A stretch of DNA of 64,000 nt from Limnanthes douglasii subsp. nivea. Lineage: Eukaryota; Streptophyta; Magnoliopsida; Brassicales; Limnanthaceae. Under the pieces are notes generated by a model. It ran no database searches. It saw nothing but the letters and a program-made list of their open reading frames with translations, and was not told where the DNA came from. The stretch spans positions 321,982,893-322,046,892 of the forward strand of contig JAUPFV010000002.1 in NCBI GenBank assembly GCA_036936605.1, read 5' to 3'. A program made the translations under genes and the position numbers. This document shows, piece after piece, positions 32,571 through 43,300 of the stretch; position 1 is the stretch's first letter; each line of letters starts with the position of its first letter.

Positions 32571-34140
32571 ATCTAACAGAAGAAGTAGAAGAGAAAGATA
32601 TATTGCTAGTCACGGAGACCAATTTTGTTTTTTCTAGAGAGAAAAAATTGATGCTGGCCAAAGATAAATCTGAAAAAATGGCAACGAATGGGAGTGTTGA
32701 TGAATCAATATGGTACTACGACACATGCGCTTCAAATCATATGACCGGGGACCGAAATCTATTGACAAAATTTAAAAATCAATTAGTGGTACTGTAAAGT
32801 TTGGCGATGGCTCTATGATCAGTATTTGTGGAAGAGGAACGACAAACTTCTGAAGCAAAACCGAGCAAAACTTGCGCATGAAGAACGTCTATTATGTACC
32901 AGGATTAAAATCTAATATCATTAGTTTAGGACAAGTAGACGATTGAAGGTGGATTTCTAAGTGTTTTTTATGCATATTACAATCTGGTGGCCAAAATACC
33001 TCGAGCAGAAAATAGACTTTATGTAATGAAAATGAGTCAAGAAATTTCATAACGTCTCCTATCTAGCGAATCTGAAACTCTCGCTTGTGGCATGCCCGTT
33101 ATGGGGATCTGCACTTTCAAGCCTTGTAAAAAATTGGACGAGATAAATTAGCCCATGGTTTACCTAAATTTAAACAAGATGGTTAGAATTGTGATGTGTA
33201 TGTTCTTGGGAAACAACACAAAGGAAGGTTTCCAACACAAAGTCACTAACGAGCAAGTTCGTTGTTAGATCTAATCCAAACAGATATTTGTGGTCCTATT
33301 TCACCAATTACCAAAGGAGGGAACAAGTATTTTATTTTGTGTGTTGATGATTTTAGCAGGTACATGTGAAGATGAAGCACGTACTGGATTTAAGAAGTTC
33401 AAAGCAGAATTCGAGACACAATTGGGAAAGAAAATAAAAATGTTACGGACAAAAAGAGGCGGAGAATTTCAGTCTCAAGAGTTTAAATTATTTTGTGAGT
33501 TTCATGGAATTCAAAGGCAAATGACAGTACCATATTCACCACAATAAAATGGTGTGGTGGAAAGAAGAAATCAAACCATTGTCGAGATGATGAGATGTTT
33601 TCTGAAGGATAAACAAATACCGTATGAATTTTGGGCAGAAGCTGCAGCAACCTATTTTCTAAATCGTTGTCCCACAAGAGATATAAGTGGAAGGACACCA
33701 TATGAAGTCTACTTCAGAAAAACACCAAGTGTAAGTCATTTTCGAATTTTTGGATGTATAACTTATGTTAAAAATCTGAAATATAATGTGAAGAAGCTTG
33801 ATCATCGAAGCAACAAAGTTGTTTCTCTTGATTATGAACCTGGTTCAAAAGCCTACAGATTTGTGAATCCAAAAACAATGAAAATAATAGTCAGTCAAGA
33901 TGTGGTATTTCGAGAGTCTGAGAAAGAGAACTGGTCTGACACTGTATAATCCATGGAACTTCAACTAGTAACTTCATTTCCATTAGATAGTCAACTGGAC
34001 AAGTATAATCTATGAATCTTTAAGGAACAAGATCCTCAAAGTGTATTAAATTGGGGTGATACAAGATCATATAAGGAACCTAGTAACGAGGACTATGAAA
34101 ATCCACCAAAAAAGTTTCGATCTTTACAAGAGTTATATGA
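32567..34140 (+). pseudogene. Protease and integrase of copia-2
   Basis: Protease at about 32,705: WYYDTCASNHMTGD, where the catalytic D-T-G is D-T-C. Integrase at 33,270-33,950: QTDICGPI with VDDFSR, then LRTKRGGEFQSQEF, where the second catalytic Asp is Lys (copia-3 still has TDRG). After a stop at 33,545 comes NGVVERRNQTIVEMMRCFL with the catalytic Glu, and then the C-terminal region GRTPYEVYFRKTPSVSHFRI with FGC. The protein is dead by these substitutions as well as by several stops. Confidence 0.9.
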
Positions 34141-34171
34141 TTAATCTAATGCAATTGGTTTCGATTCAGAT

Positions 34172-35735
34172 ATGAGACTTATGTCTATTGAAGAACCAAC
34201 GACGCAAGAAAAATCATTCAACAATGAAAATTGGAGGATAGCAATGGTGGAGGAGATTGAGGCGATTAAGAAAAATAGAACATTAGAGCTTAGAAAATTA
34301 CCACCAGAACACAAAGCGATGTGTTTAAAATGGATTTATAAGTTGAAGAAGAATCCAGACGGTGAAATTATTAAAAAATAAGGCAAGATTCGTGGTCAAA
34401 GGCTACATTCAAGAACATTGAATTGATTATGAGGAGGTTTTTGCTCCAATTTCTCGATTAGAAACTATTAGATTGCTTATGGCACTAGGAGCCCATGAAC
34501 GGTGACAAGTACACCATATGGATGTGAAATCAGCGTTCTTGAATGGGGATCTAAACGAATTGGTTCATGTTAAGAAACCACCAGGTTTTCCCGAGAAAGG
34601 AAGAGAAGATGAAGTTCTGAGATTGAAGAAAGCATTATATGGTTTGAAACGGGCTCCAAAAGCTTGGAATGAAAAACTAGACTTTTGTTTACAGAATTTG
34701 GGTTATGAGAAATGTAGTCTCGAACATGCAGTTTACAAACGAAAAAATAGAGGTGTTATGCAGTATGTTGGTGTTTATATGGATGATTTAGTAATAACGT
34801 ACTCAAACTTGGCGAACCTGAGAAGTTTCAAAGCAAAGATGAAAGAAATGTTTCACATGACAGATTTGGGTTTATTAAATTTTTATGTGGGAATTGAGGT
34901 TAAACAGAGGTATGATCATATAACTTTGAGCCAAACTACAGAAAGGATTTTGGAGAAAATGGTAATGTTGAGTTGTAAACCATATCGTGTGCCAATGGAT
35001 TCAAGGCTAAAGCTAAGCAATACTGATGGAAATCCATCTGTTGATGCAACAAAGTATCACAGTGTCATTGGGTGTTTGAGGTACTTAGTGCATACTAGAC
35101 CTGATATATCATTTGTTGTTGTCGTGGCTAGCCGTTTCATGGAAAAACCATATATAAAACATATGAGTGTTATCAAACAAATTCTTCGATATATAAAGGG
35201 CACACTCAATATAGGTTTTAAGTATGTTAAAAGAGAACAACAACATCCAGAGTTGATTGGGTATGCTGATAGTGATTTTGCTGGAGACATTGATGATCGG
35301 AAAAGTACCTATGGGGTTGTTTTTTTTTGGACGGTGATCCAATTAGTTGGACTTCACAAAAACAAAAGGTTGTAGCACTGTCTTCATGTGAAGCTGAATA
35401 TGTTGCTAATTCTGCATGAGCTTGCCGAGCAATGTGGCTCAAGAGGTTGCTGGAAGAGTTATGCGAAATTAAAGTTGAAAAAGTTAGTTTGCCAGTTGAT
35501 AACAAGTCTGCAATTCCTTTAGCAAAGAACCTAGTCTTCCATGTAAAAAGTAAACACATAGATATCAAGATTCATTTTTTGCGTGATTTCTTGAAACAAA
35601 GAATCTATTTTATTGCACATGTCAACACAAAATAATAAATTGCATATTTGTTTACCAAGCCATTGCCGCGTGACAAATTCGAGTTCTTAAGAGATGTAGC
35701 TGCTGTTCAACTTGAAGTTTGAGTTACGAGATTAA
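34172..35735 (+). pseudogene. Reverse transcriptase-RNase H of copia-2
   Basis: RT starts in the frame 34,172-34,381 (NEDWRxAM-like ENWRIAMVEEIEAIKKNRTL; LKWIYKLKKNPDGEI). It continues shifted to 34,518-35,375 with MDVKSAFLNGDLNELVHVKK, KKALYGLKRAPKAWNEKL and the catalytic VGVYMDDLVIT (YMDD in place of YVDD). RNase H follows: IGYADSDFAGDIDDRKSTYG, a shift in a run of eight T at about 35,321, then SSCEAEYVANSA and PVDNKSAIPLAKNLVFHVKS to 35,635. The run of T is the likely frameshift site. Confidence 0.9.
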
Positions 35736-35745
35736 GAGGGAGAAA

Positions 35746-35936
35746 TGTTGGCATAATTAATATAATCTGGTATCTTATTTATATGTATGCAGTTATATTT
35801 ATTAGTTTCTGTTATAAATTATGTGCACTTGTAACTGCCTCCGTAAATTCCGCACTTCCGTTATATATGTAATTTTATCAACTTAAATGGATTAAGAATT
35901 TCAAGAAAACAAATTCTCTTAAATTTATTTTCTTCA
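35746..35936 (+). repeat. 3' LTR of copia-2
   Basis: 191 bp, TGTTGGCATAATTAATATAA to TTATTTTCTTCA. The adjacent flank CCTGAAGTTATCAAAG is gypsy A LTR sequence, also found at 63,156 and 37,49x. Confidence 0.9.
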
Positions 35937-36683
35937 CCTGAAGTTATCAAAGTAAAATCATCACTTTAGATCATGTGTAGTATTTACTTCATTCTTCATT
36001 AAAAACTAAAGAGGCTACTCAAGTACAACCAATGAAGAATCAAAGTGTTTCGAATCTAGGAGTAAGAAAAAATAAATTAGTAAATTGTGAAAAAATAGTT
36101 ATCAAATCTACCAAATGTTAGTTTTACTCTCTCTTTTCATAAATATATATTTTAATCCTCAAATGAGGTTCTGGCCTACGAAAGGTTTTATGAGACATGA
36201 ACATTTTGGTACTATCCAAACCCGATATTTCTCTGATAATAGTTCGGCTATGATTAATTAAAATAAATAAGCCTTAAAAAATATTCAGAGTCTAAATGAA
36301 GATGTGAAGTCAGATATTCTACAGACAACAGGTTCAAACGTCCAATCCTCGACTAACGTCAAAAGATGCTTCAGCCAAAGTCATTAGATGGTTTGGAAAA
36401 TTAAAGCTAGCACATCTTTGTTACTCGGACAAGATTTGGCCATCAATAATTTCAGTATTAAACAATTTTAAAAAATGGTAAAAAAATATGATAGCTAGAT
36501 TGTTAGAATAAGATAGTATCAAATCTCTCTAATATCTTACAAATATATTTTGTAAAAATAAAGTCTGTAAATAAAGACCTAATGACCATAAATAAAACAC
36601 CTCTGTACTTATTTTATTATCATTTTTAAAAAATATTGGTAATCCACATTATTTAAAAACTTTTCAGGATATCTTCGATTTCA
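35937..36683 (+). repeat. Gypsy A2 3' LTR, right part
   Basis: It matches the inner and right part of the uninterrupted LTR at 37,472-38,320 and the piece at 63,146-63,674, ending CGATTTCA. It completes the LTR begun at 27,995-28,032. Confidence 0.8.
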
Positions 36684-37059
36684 AATTTACTTAGTCTTTC
36701 TGAACCATTCTAACCAAATACAAATATAATAGTGAAGATATTTTAATTTTGATCTCTAAATGAAAGGATGGGTTTAAAATTATAGTTATGATTAGAAATT
36801 AGAAATATAAAATATTTTGAAATAAATGAAAAAAAACAGGTTAAAGTTTCAATAAGTTAATGTTATTGTTTAGGGTTTAAACTTCTAAGTTTTAAATTTT
36901 GTATATAAAATAGAACTTTGTTTATTACGCAATGTCAACGTATTCAAATATCTTATAACAAATTTAAGATCTGTATTTTGTATTTTGTATGTCTTAAAAA
37001 TAAATCATTAACAAATTTAAGCTTACTACTCAACATATTAGATGTACTGTCATGATTAA
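36684..37059. other. Flank of the gypsy A2 LTR, no gene
   Basis: The first 115 bp match 63,675-63,790 (CTTAG.CTTTC.(G/T)AACCATTCTAAC and following), so the DNA next to the LTR was copied along with it. The rest is AT-rich and without recognisable content. Confidence 0.6.
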
Positions 37060-38320
37060 AAATATCAATAAACTAGGTGAAGAAGATGAAAGAATATGGA
37101 TTAAGAAAGTAAATGAACGACATGAGTGATATTTATATAAAAATGTATCGATAAATTCATGTCTTTGTTTTTTTTACGATTTGAATTAAGTTGTAATTTA
37201 CCTTACAAATACTTACAACCATATCTTTGCAACAGCGAGAAACCCAATATTCAAACATTGAATGATTAAAAAACCGAAGATGTTCCATAGAAATGTGCAT
37301 CACTTACCTGAATCTTTGCCAACGAAGAGGAAGGTTGCTCAGATAATTTAAAAAAGAAGTCAAAGAAAATAAACATATAAACACCTATATAATGTTTCAA
37401 AATTATAGAAGTAGAAAATAAATTGGTAGATTTTTTCTGTCATCATTCACCAAGGTCTTGGGGGCGGGGGCACTGGAGTACTTTTAGAATCTTGAAGTTA
37501 TCAAAGAATAATCAACAGTTTAGATTATGTGTAGTCTTTGCTTCATTATTCGTTAAAGATTAAAGAGGCTACTAAGTACAACCAATGAAAAATCAAAGAA
37601 TTTCAAATCTAGTAGGAGAAAAAATAAATTAGTAAATATTGAATATATAATACCCTAGCAACCTAGTAGATGTTAGTTTCACTCTTTCCTTTCGAGAAAA
37701 TAAAGCTCTTAACCTCAAGGGAGGTTTTTGTCTACGAATGTTTTTAATGAGGCAAGAACGGTTTAGTACTAACCAATCCAAAGACGTCTCTATTAACAGT
37801 TTTAGAATTAATAGGTCGTAAGACTCTTAAAAGACTAAACGAAGATGGTTGGCATAAATATTTCAATATGAAAAATATGTAAGATGGAATAGCTTCAAAT
37901 GTGAAGACATATGTTCCGCAGAGAATAAGTTCAAACGTCCAATCCTCGACTAACATCAAGAGATGTTTCGACAAATATGAGTAGATTATGGGGACAATCA
38001 AAACTAGTCATTCTTTGAACTCTGACATGGAGTAAAGTGATACCGCTAAAGAGATAAATGGCATAACCCGTTAGTAGTGGCCCATCAATCATTTTAATAC
38101 TAAAAAATCCAAACAATTGGTAAATTATATGATTTCTAGGTCGTTAGCATAAGATAGTATTAGATTTTTCTAATATCTTATAAATAAATTTTGTAGCAGT
38201 AAAGTATAAATAAATATCTAATAACAATGAATTAAATACCCATTCATCTATTTTATTATCATTTAAAAAAAATTGGTAATCTATATTATTCACAAATTTT
38301 TCAAGATATTTTTGATTTCA
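37060..38320 (+). mobile_element. Gypsy A 3' end with a complete LTR (copy A3)
   Basis: 37,060-37,460 matches the 3' non-coding region 27,400-27,990. A G-rich tract GGGGGCGGGGG follows at about 37,460-37,470. The LTR runs from 37,472 (CTGGAGTACTTTTAG) to 38,320 (TTGATTTCA), about 849 bp. The place where copia-2 and copia-3 sit in the other LTRs is uninterrupted here. Minus-strand frames at 37,744-38,116 are chance. Confidence 0.8.
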
Positions 38321-38964
38321 GATCTCCTCATCATCTCTCAATTATCAAACGAAAAATAAATTTAATATTTACTCTCAAAATTTAAAAAGAAAATAAGGTC
38401 CTTATAGAACTTAGTTATATTACTATTTCAACATTAGCTTGAACTCTTAGAAGACACACGTATTTATGGATACATATTATAGTAATATTAGATAGTGTAT
38501 TAAAAAAGTATTGATTTATTGTTAAACATTCTTTCTATCGGATCAAATTCTCTCTTTATTTTATGTCTTATTTTACTCGATTTGAACACTCTACTTGTGG
38601 TGCCTACTATAGGCCTTCTTAGAGATCTTTCTAACCGCTTGACCTATCTCATGTTCAAATAATTTTAATTCTAAATGTACTTATTCATCTTACCCCTAAG
38701 TTTGACACGATGTTCACTTAATTTAAAACTTTCATACAACTGGTATAAAACCTCTTTTTTTAATATCTTCTCAGAGAAAACATGGTTATGTCCTTTTTCA
38801 TAATGAATGGTAGATAAATTATATGTCCAGTCTTGGTGGAAAAAAAATAAACTTTGTCACCTACCAAATATACTATACCAAATTTGTGCTCTACGTGAGT
38901 TGTATCTTGTAAGAAAGTATTGATGTATTATTATACTTATAGGTTGAATTCCTTTTCTGGATTA
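38321..38964. other. Distal upstream region of the MADS gene
   Basis: AT-rich with no frame. 38,421-38,470 resembles the reverse complement of 5,176-5,230 (TCCATAAATAC.(T/C)GTGTCTTCT...GCTAA), an old inverted repeat. No binding site could be named. Confidence 0.4.
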
Positions 38965-39117
38965 TTTGATTCCAAAATATAATTAAACCTAAACCAGATG
39001 CATACATTAATACCCTAGCTAGTGCCTCTTCTTTATAAACAACACAAGTCCTATATTCTAGATACACAAAAAGGTTGAACTCTTCTTCTCTCTTTTTTCC
39101 GCTGCTCTCCTGTCAAC
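38965..39117 (+). promoter_or_regulatory. Promoter and 5' UTR of the MADS gene
   Basis: TATA-like TTATAAA at about 39,033, 85 bp before the ATG, followed by a CT-rich leader (CTCTTCTTCTCTCTTTTTTC) typical of plant 5' UTRs. The stretch is conserved with 1,110-1,246. Confidence 0.65.
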
Positions 39118-39615
39118 ATGGTTAAGAGAAAAAATTCTTATATTGTTGATAGGGCACAGAGAAAAGCAACTTACAACCAGAGAAGCAAAGGTGTTTTGAA
39201 AATGGCCAACGAGCTTAGCATCTTGTGCGATGTTAAGGTGTGTACAATCATACAAAGTGAGTTCGACTCTGCACCCATTATTCAACCTTCTCTTGATGAA
39301 GCTAGAGATATTCTTCATGAATTCATGAACATGGCACCGGAGCCGCGAGAGAAAAATATGCTCGACCAAGAGACATATCTACGCGATAAAATCCAAAAAC
39401 TGTGGCAGAAGTGTGGAGAGCAAAGCAAGAAGAATCATGACATGTGGATGACTCATGTTATGTTCCAGCTCGCAAACGGTGAGATTGAGGTAAAAGACCT
39501 CAGCTATGATGAACTCATACGGGTTATGGAGATAAACAGTCAATATCTGAAAGATATTCAAGCAAGATGCGAACTTCTCAAAAGAGCTGCAAGTTCATCA
39601 GGGCCAACTCACTAA
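39118..39615 (+). CDS. Type I (M-gamma, AGL80-like) MADS-box transcription factor
   Basis: A single uninterrupted 165-codon frame. The MADS domain covers residues 1-60: MVKRKNSYIVDRAQRKATYN, then RSKGVLKMANELSILCDVKV and CTIIQSEF, with RK-T-Y, R.KG and ELS.LCDV as in DNA-binding type I proteins. The following P..WPS motif reads PIIQPS, so the Trp is Gln. The rest (QETYLRDKIQKLW..., MTHVMFQLANGE) is the M-gamma coiled region that pairs with M-alpha partners. There is no K-box and no intron, as expected of type I. Known relatives (AGL80, PHERES1) act in central cell and endosperm. Start chosen at the first ATG before the MADS domain, 85 bp after a TATA box. At 165 residues it is shorter than AGL80. 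GC content is clearly above its surroundings. Confidence 0.93.
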   Translation: MVKRKNSYIVDRAQRKATYNQRSKGVLKMANELSILCDVKVCTIIQSEFDSAPIIQPSLDEARDILHEFMNMAPEPREKNMLDQETYLRDKIQKLWQKCGEQSKKNHDMWMTHVMFQLANGEIEVKDLSYDELIRVMEINSQYLKDIQARCELLKRAASSSGPTH

Positions 39616-40189
39616 ATCCAGCATTCATAATTTATAAATTTCAGGCATTGGTTGATTGTTATGTTGTCTTTTTCAGTTCATTAAAACTTCCATGAATGTT
39701 TTTTAAGGTTTTTGTTGCTTCGTCATGTTTTGGTCAGCTTATGTTTCTCCAGTTTGAAGTCTTGCGATATTCTCATGGCCGCTTATGTCTTTTATATTTT
39801 GTATCAACATTTATATGTACTGGTAAAAGATATAACTCAGTTATATCATTATCATAGTATAACATTTTGACACCATTTTTTAGTAATTAGAAGTCAAGAC
39901 CTGTCTACCATATTTATAATTTGTAGATTACTGTGAAAGTATAATAATCCTATAGAACATGTTCAACCAACCTGAACTTCCAAAACCTTTAAAATTTAAC
40001 AAAAGTTTTAAATTAAATAAAACACATAAACGAATATCAACATTCGTGGATTGATATTTTATCATTTACATACCAACAATTACCATAACTAATATTTTTT
40101 ATCAATCCGGCTATCATTACCGCAATCAAGCATTTATTCCATTTGGAGGAGAACCATATGAAAATCCAAACACACACATCATGGATTTT
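39616..40189. other. 3' flank of the MADS gene
   Basis: It holds the probable 3' UTR. Possible polyadenylation signals of the AATAAA kind occur (AAATAAAAC at about 40,015), but none can be chosen with certainty. No gene. Confidence 0.4.
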
Positions 40190-40297
40190 CTTGAATTTTA
40201 TGACATTTAAATTTGATGAAGTTTGGTACATAAAATCAAACATCTTGAATTTTATGACATTTAAATTTGATGAAGTTTGGTACATAAAATCAAACAA
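40190..40297. repeat. 54-bp tandem duplication downstream of the MADS gene
   Basis: 40,190-40,243 and 40,244-40,297 (unit starts CTTGAATTTTATGACATTTA, ends AAAATCAAACAT) agree at 53 of 54 bases. It begins 575 bp after the MADS stop codon. The period is a multiple of three, so a 73-codon plus-strand frame runs through it, but that frame has no other support. Confidence 0.95.
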
Positions 40298-40309
40298 CTA
40301 TTGTGTATA

Positions 40310-41870
40310 TTATCTCTTCAAGATAAATTTAATGGTTAGTTTATTTTACTGCAACCCAAAGTAAAAATGGATGAATTAGTCAAACTTTTTACCTGATATT
40401 TTCCATCAATACCTGAATTAGATAAACTTTTTAAACTTTTTATAACGGTTTAATACCTAACTACCGATGATTTATAGTACATGAATATATCAAAGGTTTG
40501 ATAAAACATAACATACTGGAAGATGCCTATAAAATTATTGAAATCATGTTAAAAAACAATTACTCATTAGTTGTAGAACCAAATAACATTTATCAAAATG
40601 ATTTTTTTTAAAAACACTAAAACAAAAAGAGGAAAAACGTTACGAAGATGCACTAGATAAATTCATAGAGAATAGTGAAAGGTAGCTTGGAAAATCTAAG
40701 ATTTATGTAAAGAATTTTCAATATTTTACTCAAATTCATAGTACATTAATCTAATATCTTGAATTCCAAGTTGACTAGACCAATAATATGTTGTTGTGGA
40801 GATTCTTTCAAGATTATTTTAATAAATTTAAGAAACTTCAACGACTGGGGATCATATCACTTTTAGAAGTGTTATCAAACTCGAGAAATCTCAACTGACA
40901 AAAAAATGGGGGATAATATTGAAGATGAGAAAAATATAAATAACATAATAGCTAATCCTGACGAAAATGTTAGATATCATGATTTTGACACACATAAAAA
41001 CTTATTTTTAAATCATTTTTCTTTTCAACCATTTACTTGAAAACATATTCAACCATGACAATGGCGAACACATGAGAAATTGGTTGTTCCGGATTTGTAA
41101 TGATATTCATGGAAGCTTGAATGCATTACTATTCTTAAAGACAATTATCAACTGTTTTGATAGTGTGACTATAAGTTAAGAGATGATTGGAAGACAACCC
41201 AATCATCACTTAAAAACAGAATTTATAAATAATATTCACCATGATGATACTATTTACAACTAGGAGAATTATTCATAAGAATCAAAAATTAATTTGTCAC
41301 ATCGATATTGTTCAGTGTCGCGGGGATCACATAAAAAATTATCTTTTATGTTACTTATTCTTTTAAAAAAACTTTATTTATTATTTTGTTGTCTTTTTAT
41401 CTTATATATACTCTTACATAATGTTGGCATACCGTGTTTCGATTATCATGTAATACTATTCTTTTTATTTTTTAAAGTAATTATAGATAATATTTGGTTT
41501 TAAGTATGGGGGTAAGGGAATTGTTTTTAAAGAAATATTATAACAATTTTATGATCACGAAATAATACAAAATTGTACATTATAGAATCTTAAAATCTAA
41601 TTTAGATACGGTGAATTGTTATTTAGTTGGAAAACTAATAACTACATTTTAGATTTGTATTTAATGGTTTCGAAATCATATATTTTTTATGATTTAAATT
41701 TTAAAAAAATAATTATGATTAGAGTATTAACAGCGGAAGCCTTAAATTATACGTTAAACACTAAACAATCTACTCCAATAAATAGGTTAAGATGGAAGTT
41801 AGTTGACGTGAAAGTAATTTTTTCTAAATCACCTGTTAAGTTCCCATAGCGAGTAAGCATATAAATCCCA
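40310..41870 (+). repeat. Unit U, copy 3, first part
   Basis: This matches 4,335-5,110, 16,440-17,700 and 53,740-54,430. The last 317 bp (41,552-41,868) recur at 42,981-43,300. AT-rich. Frames at 41,294-41,503 and 41,616-41,849 are not conserved in the other copies and are rejected as genes. Confidence 0.7.
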
Positions 41871-41879
41871 TTTCGTATG

Positions 41880-42975
41880 TTCAAACGAAATCCTAAAATA
41901 TACAACAAATTCTAACAAACCAAAATATGAGATTCTATCTAGAAAACAATTTTTTTTAAGTTTAACACAAGTCTAAGATGAGAAAAAAACATTTTAGACA
42001 ATAAATGGCTTCATCAAAGGCATTGAAAGCTTATAAATATTTGATAATAACAAGTCTTTGAGGATTGAGTATCATTCATTGAAAAAAGAAATTACTCCAG
42101 GGACATTAAGGTTTCATAAATTCCATAATAATGAGAGGAAATGTTTTATAAAAAATAAAGTGCTCATCATAGACATTGAAGTGCTCTATCAGAGACATCA
42201 AAATTTAATACTTTGATAGAAAAGAAACCTTCAACTGTTTCGAAAATAGAGGTAAAATCCCCTAAACATGCCTAAACAATTCTAAAAAAAACTCCAAGAA
42301 ATGAACGTAATTGTTCATCAATTCAGTTTCGGCTTATTGAGATTAATCAACAAATAGAGAAAATAAAGATTATTAAGTGTTTAATGAGACAACAAATACT
42401 CATAACATAAAATTATAATAAAAATTACTCAAAAATAAACCATAGTTTAGTACAAAAGTAAAATACAACATTTTGGAAATTAAAAAACATTCAGTAATAA
42501 AAAGTCGAGTTTAAACTTTATTTTTAGCAGCAATAACATATTTAACTGGAATAATATGAGTATTCATATCAGTTATTTGGACTTTACTACCATCAACATC
42601 GTCAGTTTTCTCACCAACAGCTGGAATAGTACTACTCCAACCATCATCTTTATGGATACAATTTCCTTCATAAATTTGGAAAACGTAGCCTCTCTCATGT
42701 CATTCATTTCCTTGTTTTCAATTTATTCAAGAAGGTCGCAATACCTGCACCATCCTTATTAAAAATCAACAAAGGAAGAGAGATAAAAATATTATCTAGC
42801 CTCAAATCTCAAATTTAAGTTATTTTTAGTTAGTTCCATGGGCAAAAAGTGGGTTAGAAGCTTGATTTGGTTGGCTAAAATAACAAAGTGAGTTACATCT
42901 CATGAAGATATTTTAGTGATAGTTTGAACTAAAATACACCCATATTGGGTAGGTCACCATTTGGATCCACATTAA
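41880..42975 (+). mobile_element. Gypsy A antisense-gene region, deleted fragment
   Basis: Segments match the plus-strand series 23,590-24,060 and 24,900-25,090, and the reverse complement of 9,980-10,200, with the middle missing. Landmarks are CGGCTTATTGAGATTAATCA, TTTATTCAAGAAGGTCGCAA and CACCCATATTGGGTAGGTCA. It lies between two direct copies of a 320-bp segment. The plus-strand frame 42,556-42,762 is a shadow of the antisense gene. Confidence 0.7.
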
Positions 42976-42980
42976 TTTCA

Positions 42981-43300
42981 TGATCACGAATAATATAAAA
43001 TTATATATATATATATTATAGAATCTTAAAATCTATTTTAGATCTGGTGAATTGTTATTTAGTTAGAAAACTAATAACTACATTTTAGATTTGTATTTGA
43101 TTGTTTGGAAATCATATTTTTTTATGAATAACATTTTCAAAATATAAATATGATTAGAGCATTAACAACGGAAGCGTTAAATCATACGTTAAACACTAAA
43201 CAATCTACTCCAATAAATATGTTAAGATGGTAGTTACTACGTGAAAGTAATTTTTCCTAACTCACGTGTTAAATTCTCATAGTGAGTGAGCATATATATC
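42981..43300 (+). repeat. Direct repeat of 41,552-41,868
   Basis: It starts TGATCACGAA in both and shares ATAGAATCTTAAAATCTA, AACTAATAACTACATTTTAG and the GAGTGAGCATATA end. It brackets the gypsy fragment. Confidence 0.85.

Larger units (their letters stand above)
28033..35936 (+). mobile_element. Ty1/copia-2, full-length but inactive, split by copia-1
   Basis: LTRs at 28,033-28,225 and 35,746-35,936 (TGTTG(A/G)CATAATTAA to TTATTTTCTTCA). A tRNA-Met-type binding site TGGTATTAGAGCC begins at 28,228. A polypurine tract AAGAGGGAGAAA precedes the right LTR. The order gag, protease, integrase, RT, RNase H is that of copia. The left target duplication is GAACA (28,028-28,032). On the right the flank resumes 15 bp later than in the paralogue at 63,141, so the right duplication is lost. 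Excluding copia-1, about 4.2 kb. Confidence 0.92.
18365..36683 (+). mobile_element. Ty3/gypsy A, long copy (A2) with a copia-split 3' LTR
   Basis: Order: gag-proximal region (18,365-18,960), gag and protease (19,020-20,480), RT-RNase H (20,780-21,800), second RNase H and integrase (21,990-23,420), opposite-strand gene (26,413-23,649), 3' non-coding region, G-rich tract, and a 3' LTR starting about 27,995. The LTR is interrupted at 28,033-35,936 by copia-2 and resumes to 36,683. The 5' LTR is missing; the left side joins unit U at about 18,345. This is the most complete gypsy copy in the window. All genes are broken. Confidence 0.85.

Noticed and set aside
28033..35936. A gypsy env-like gene or an endogenous plant virus
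   Set aside because: All coding remnants fit copia or gypsy Gag-Pol or the opposite-strand frame. No movement-protein, coat-protein or envelope-type frame was recognised.
40143..40364. 73-codon frame with an internal repeat as a small gene downstream of the MADS gene
   Set aside because: The frame stays open only because the 54-bp unit is a multiple of three and has no stop. No partner in other unit U copies.
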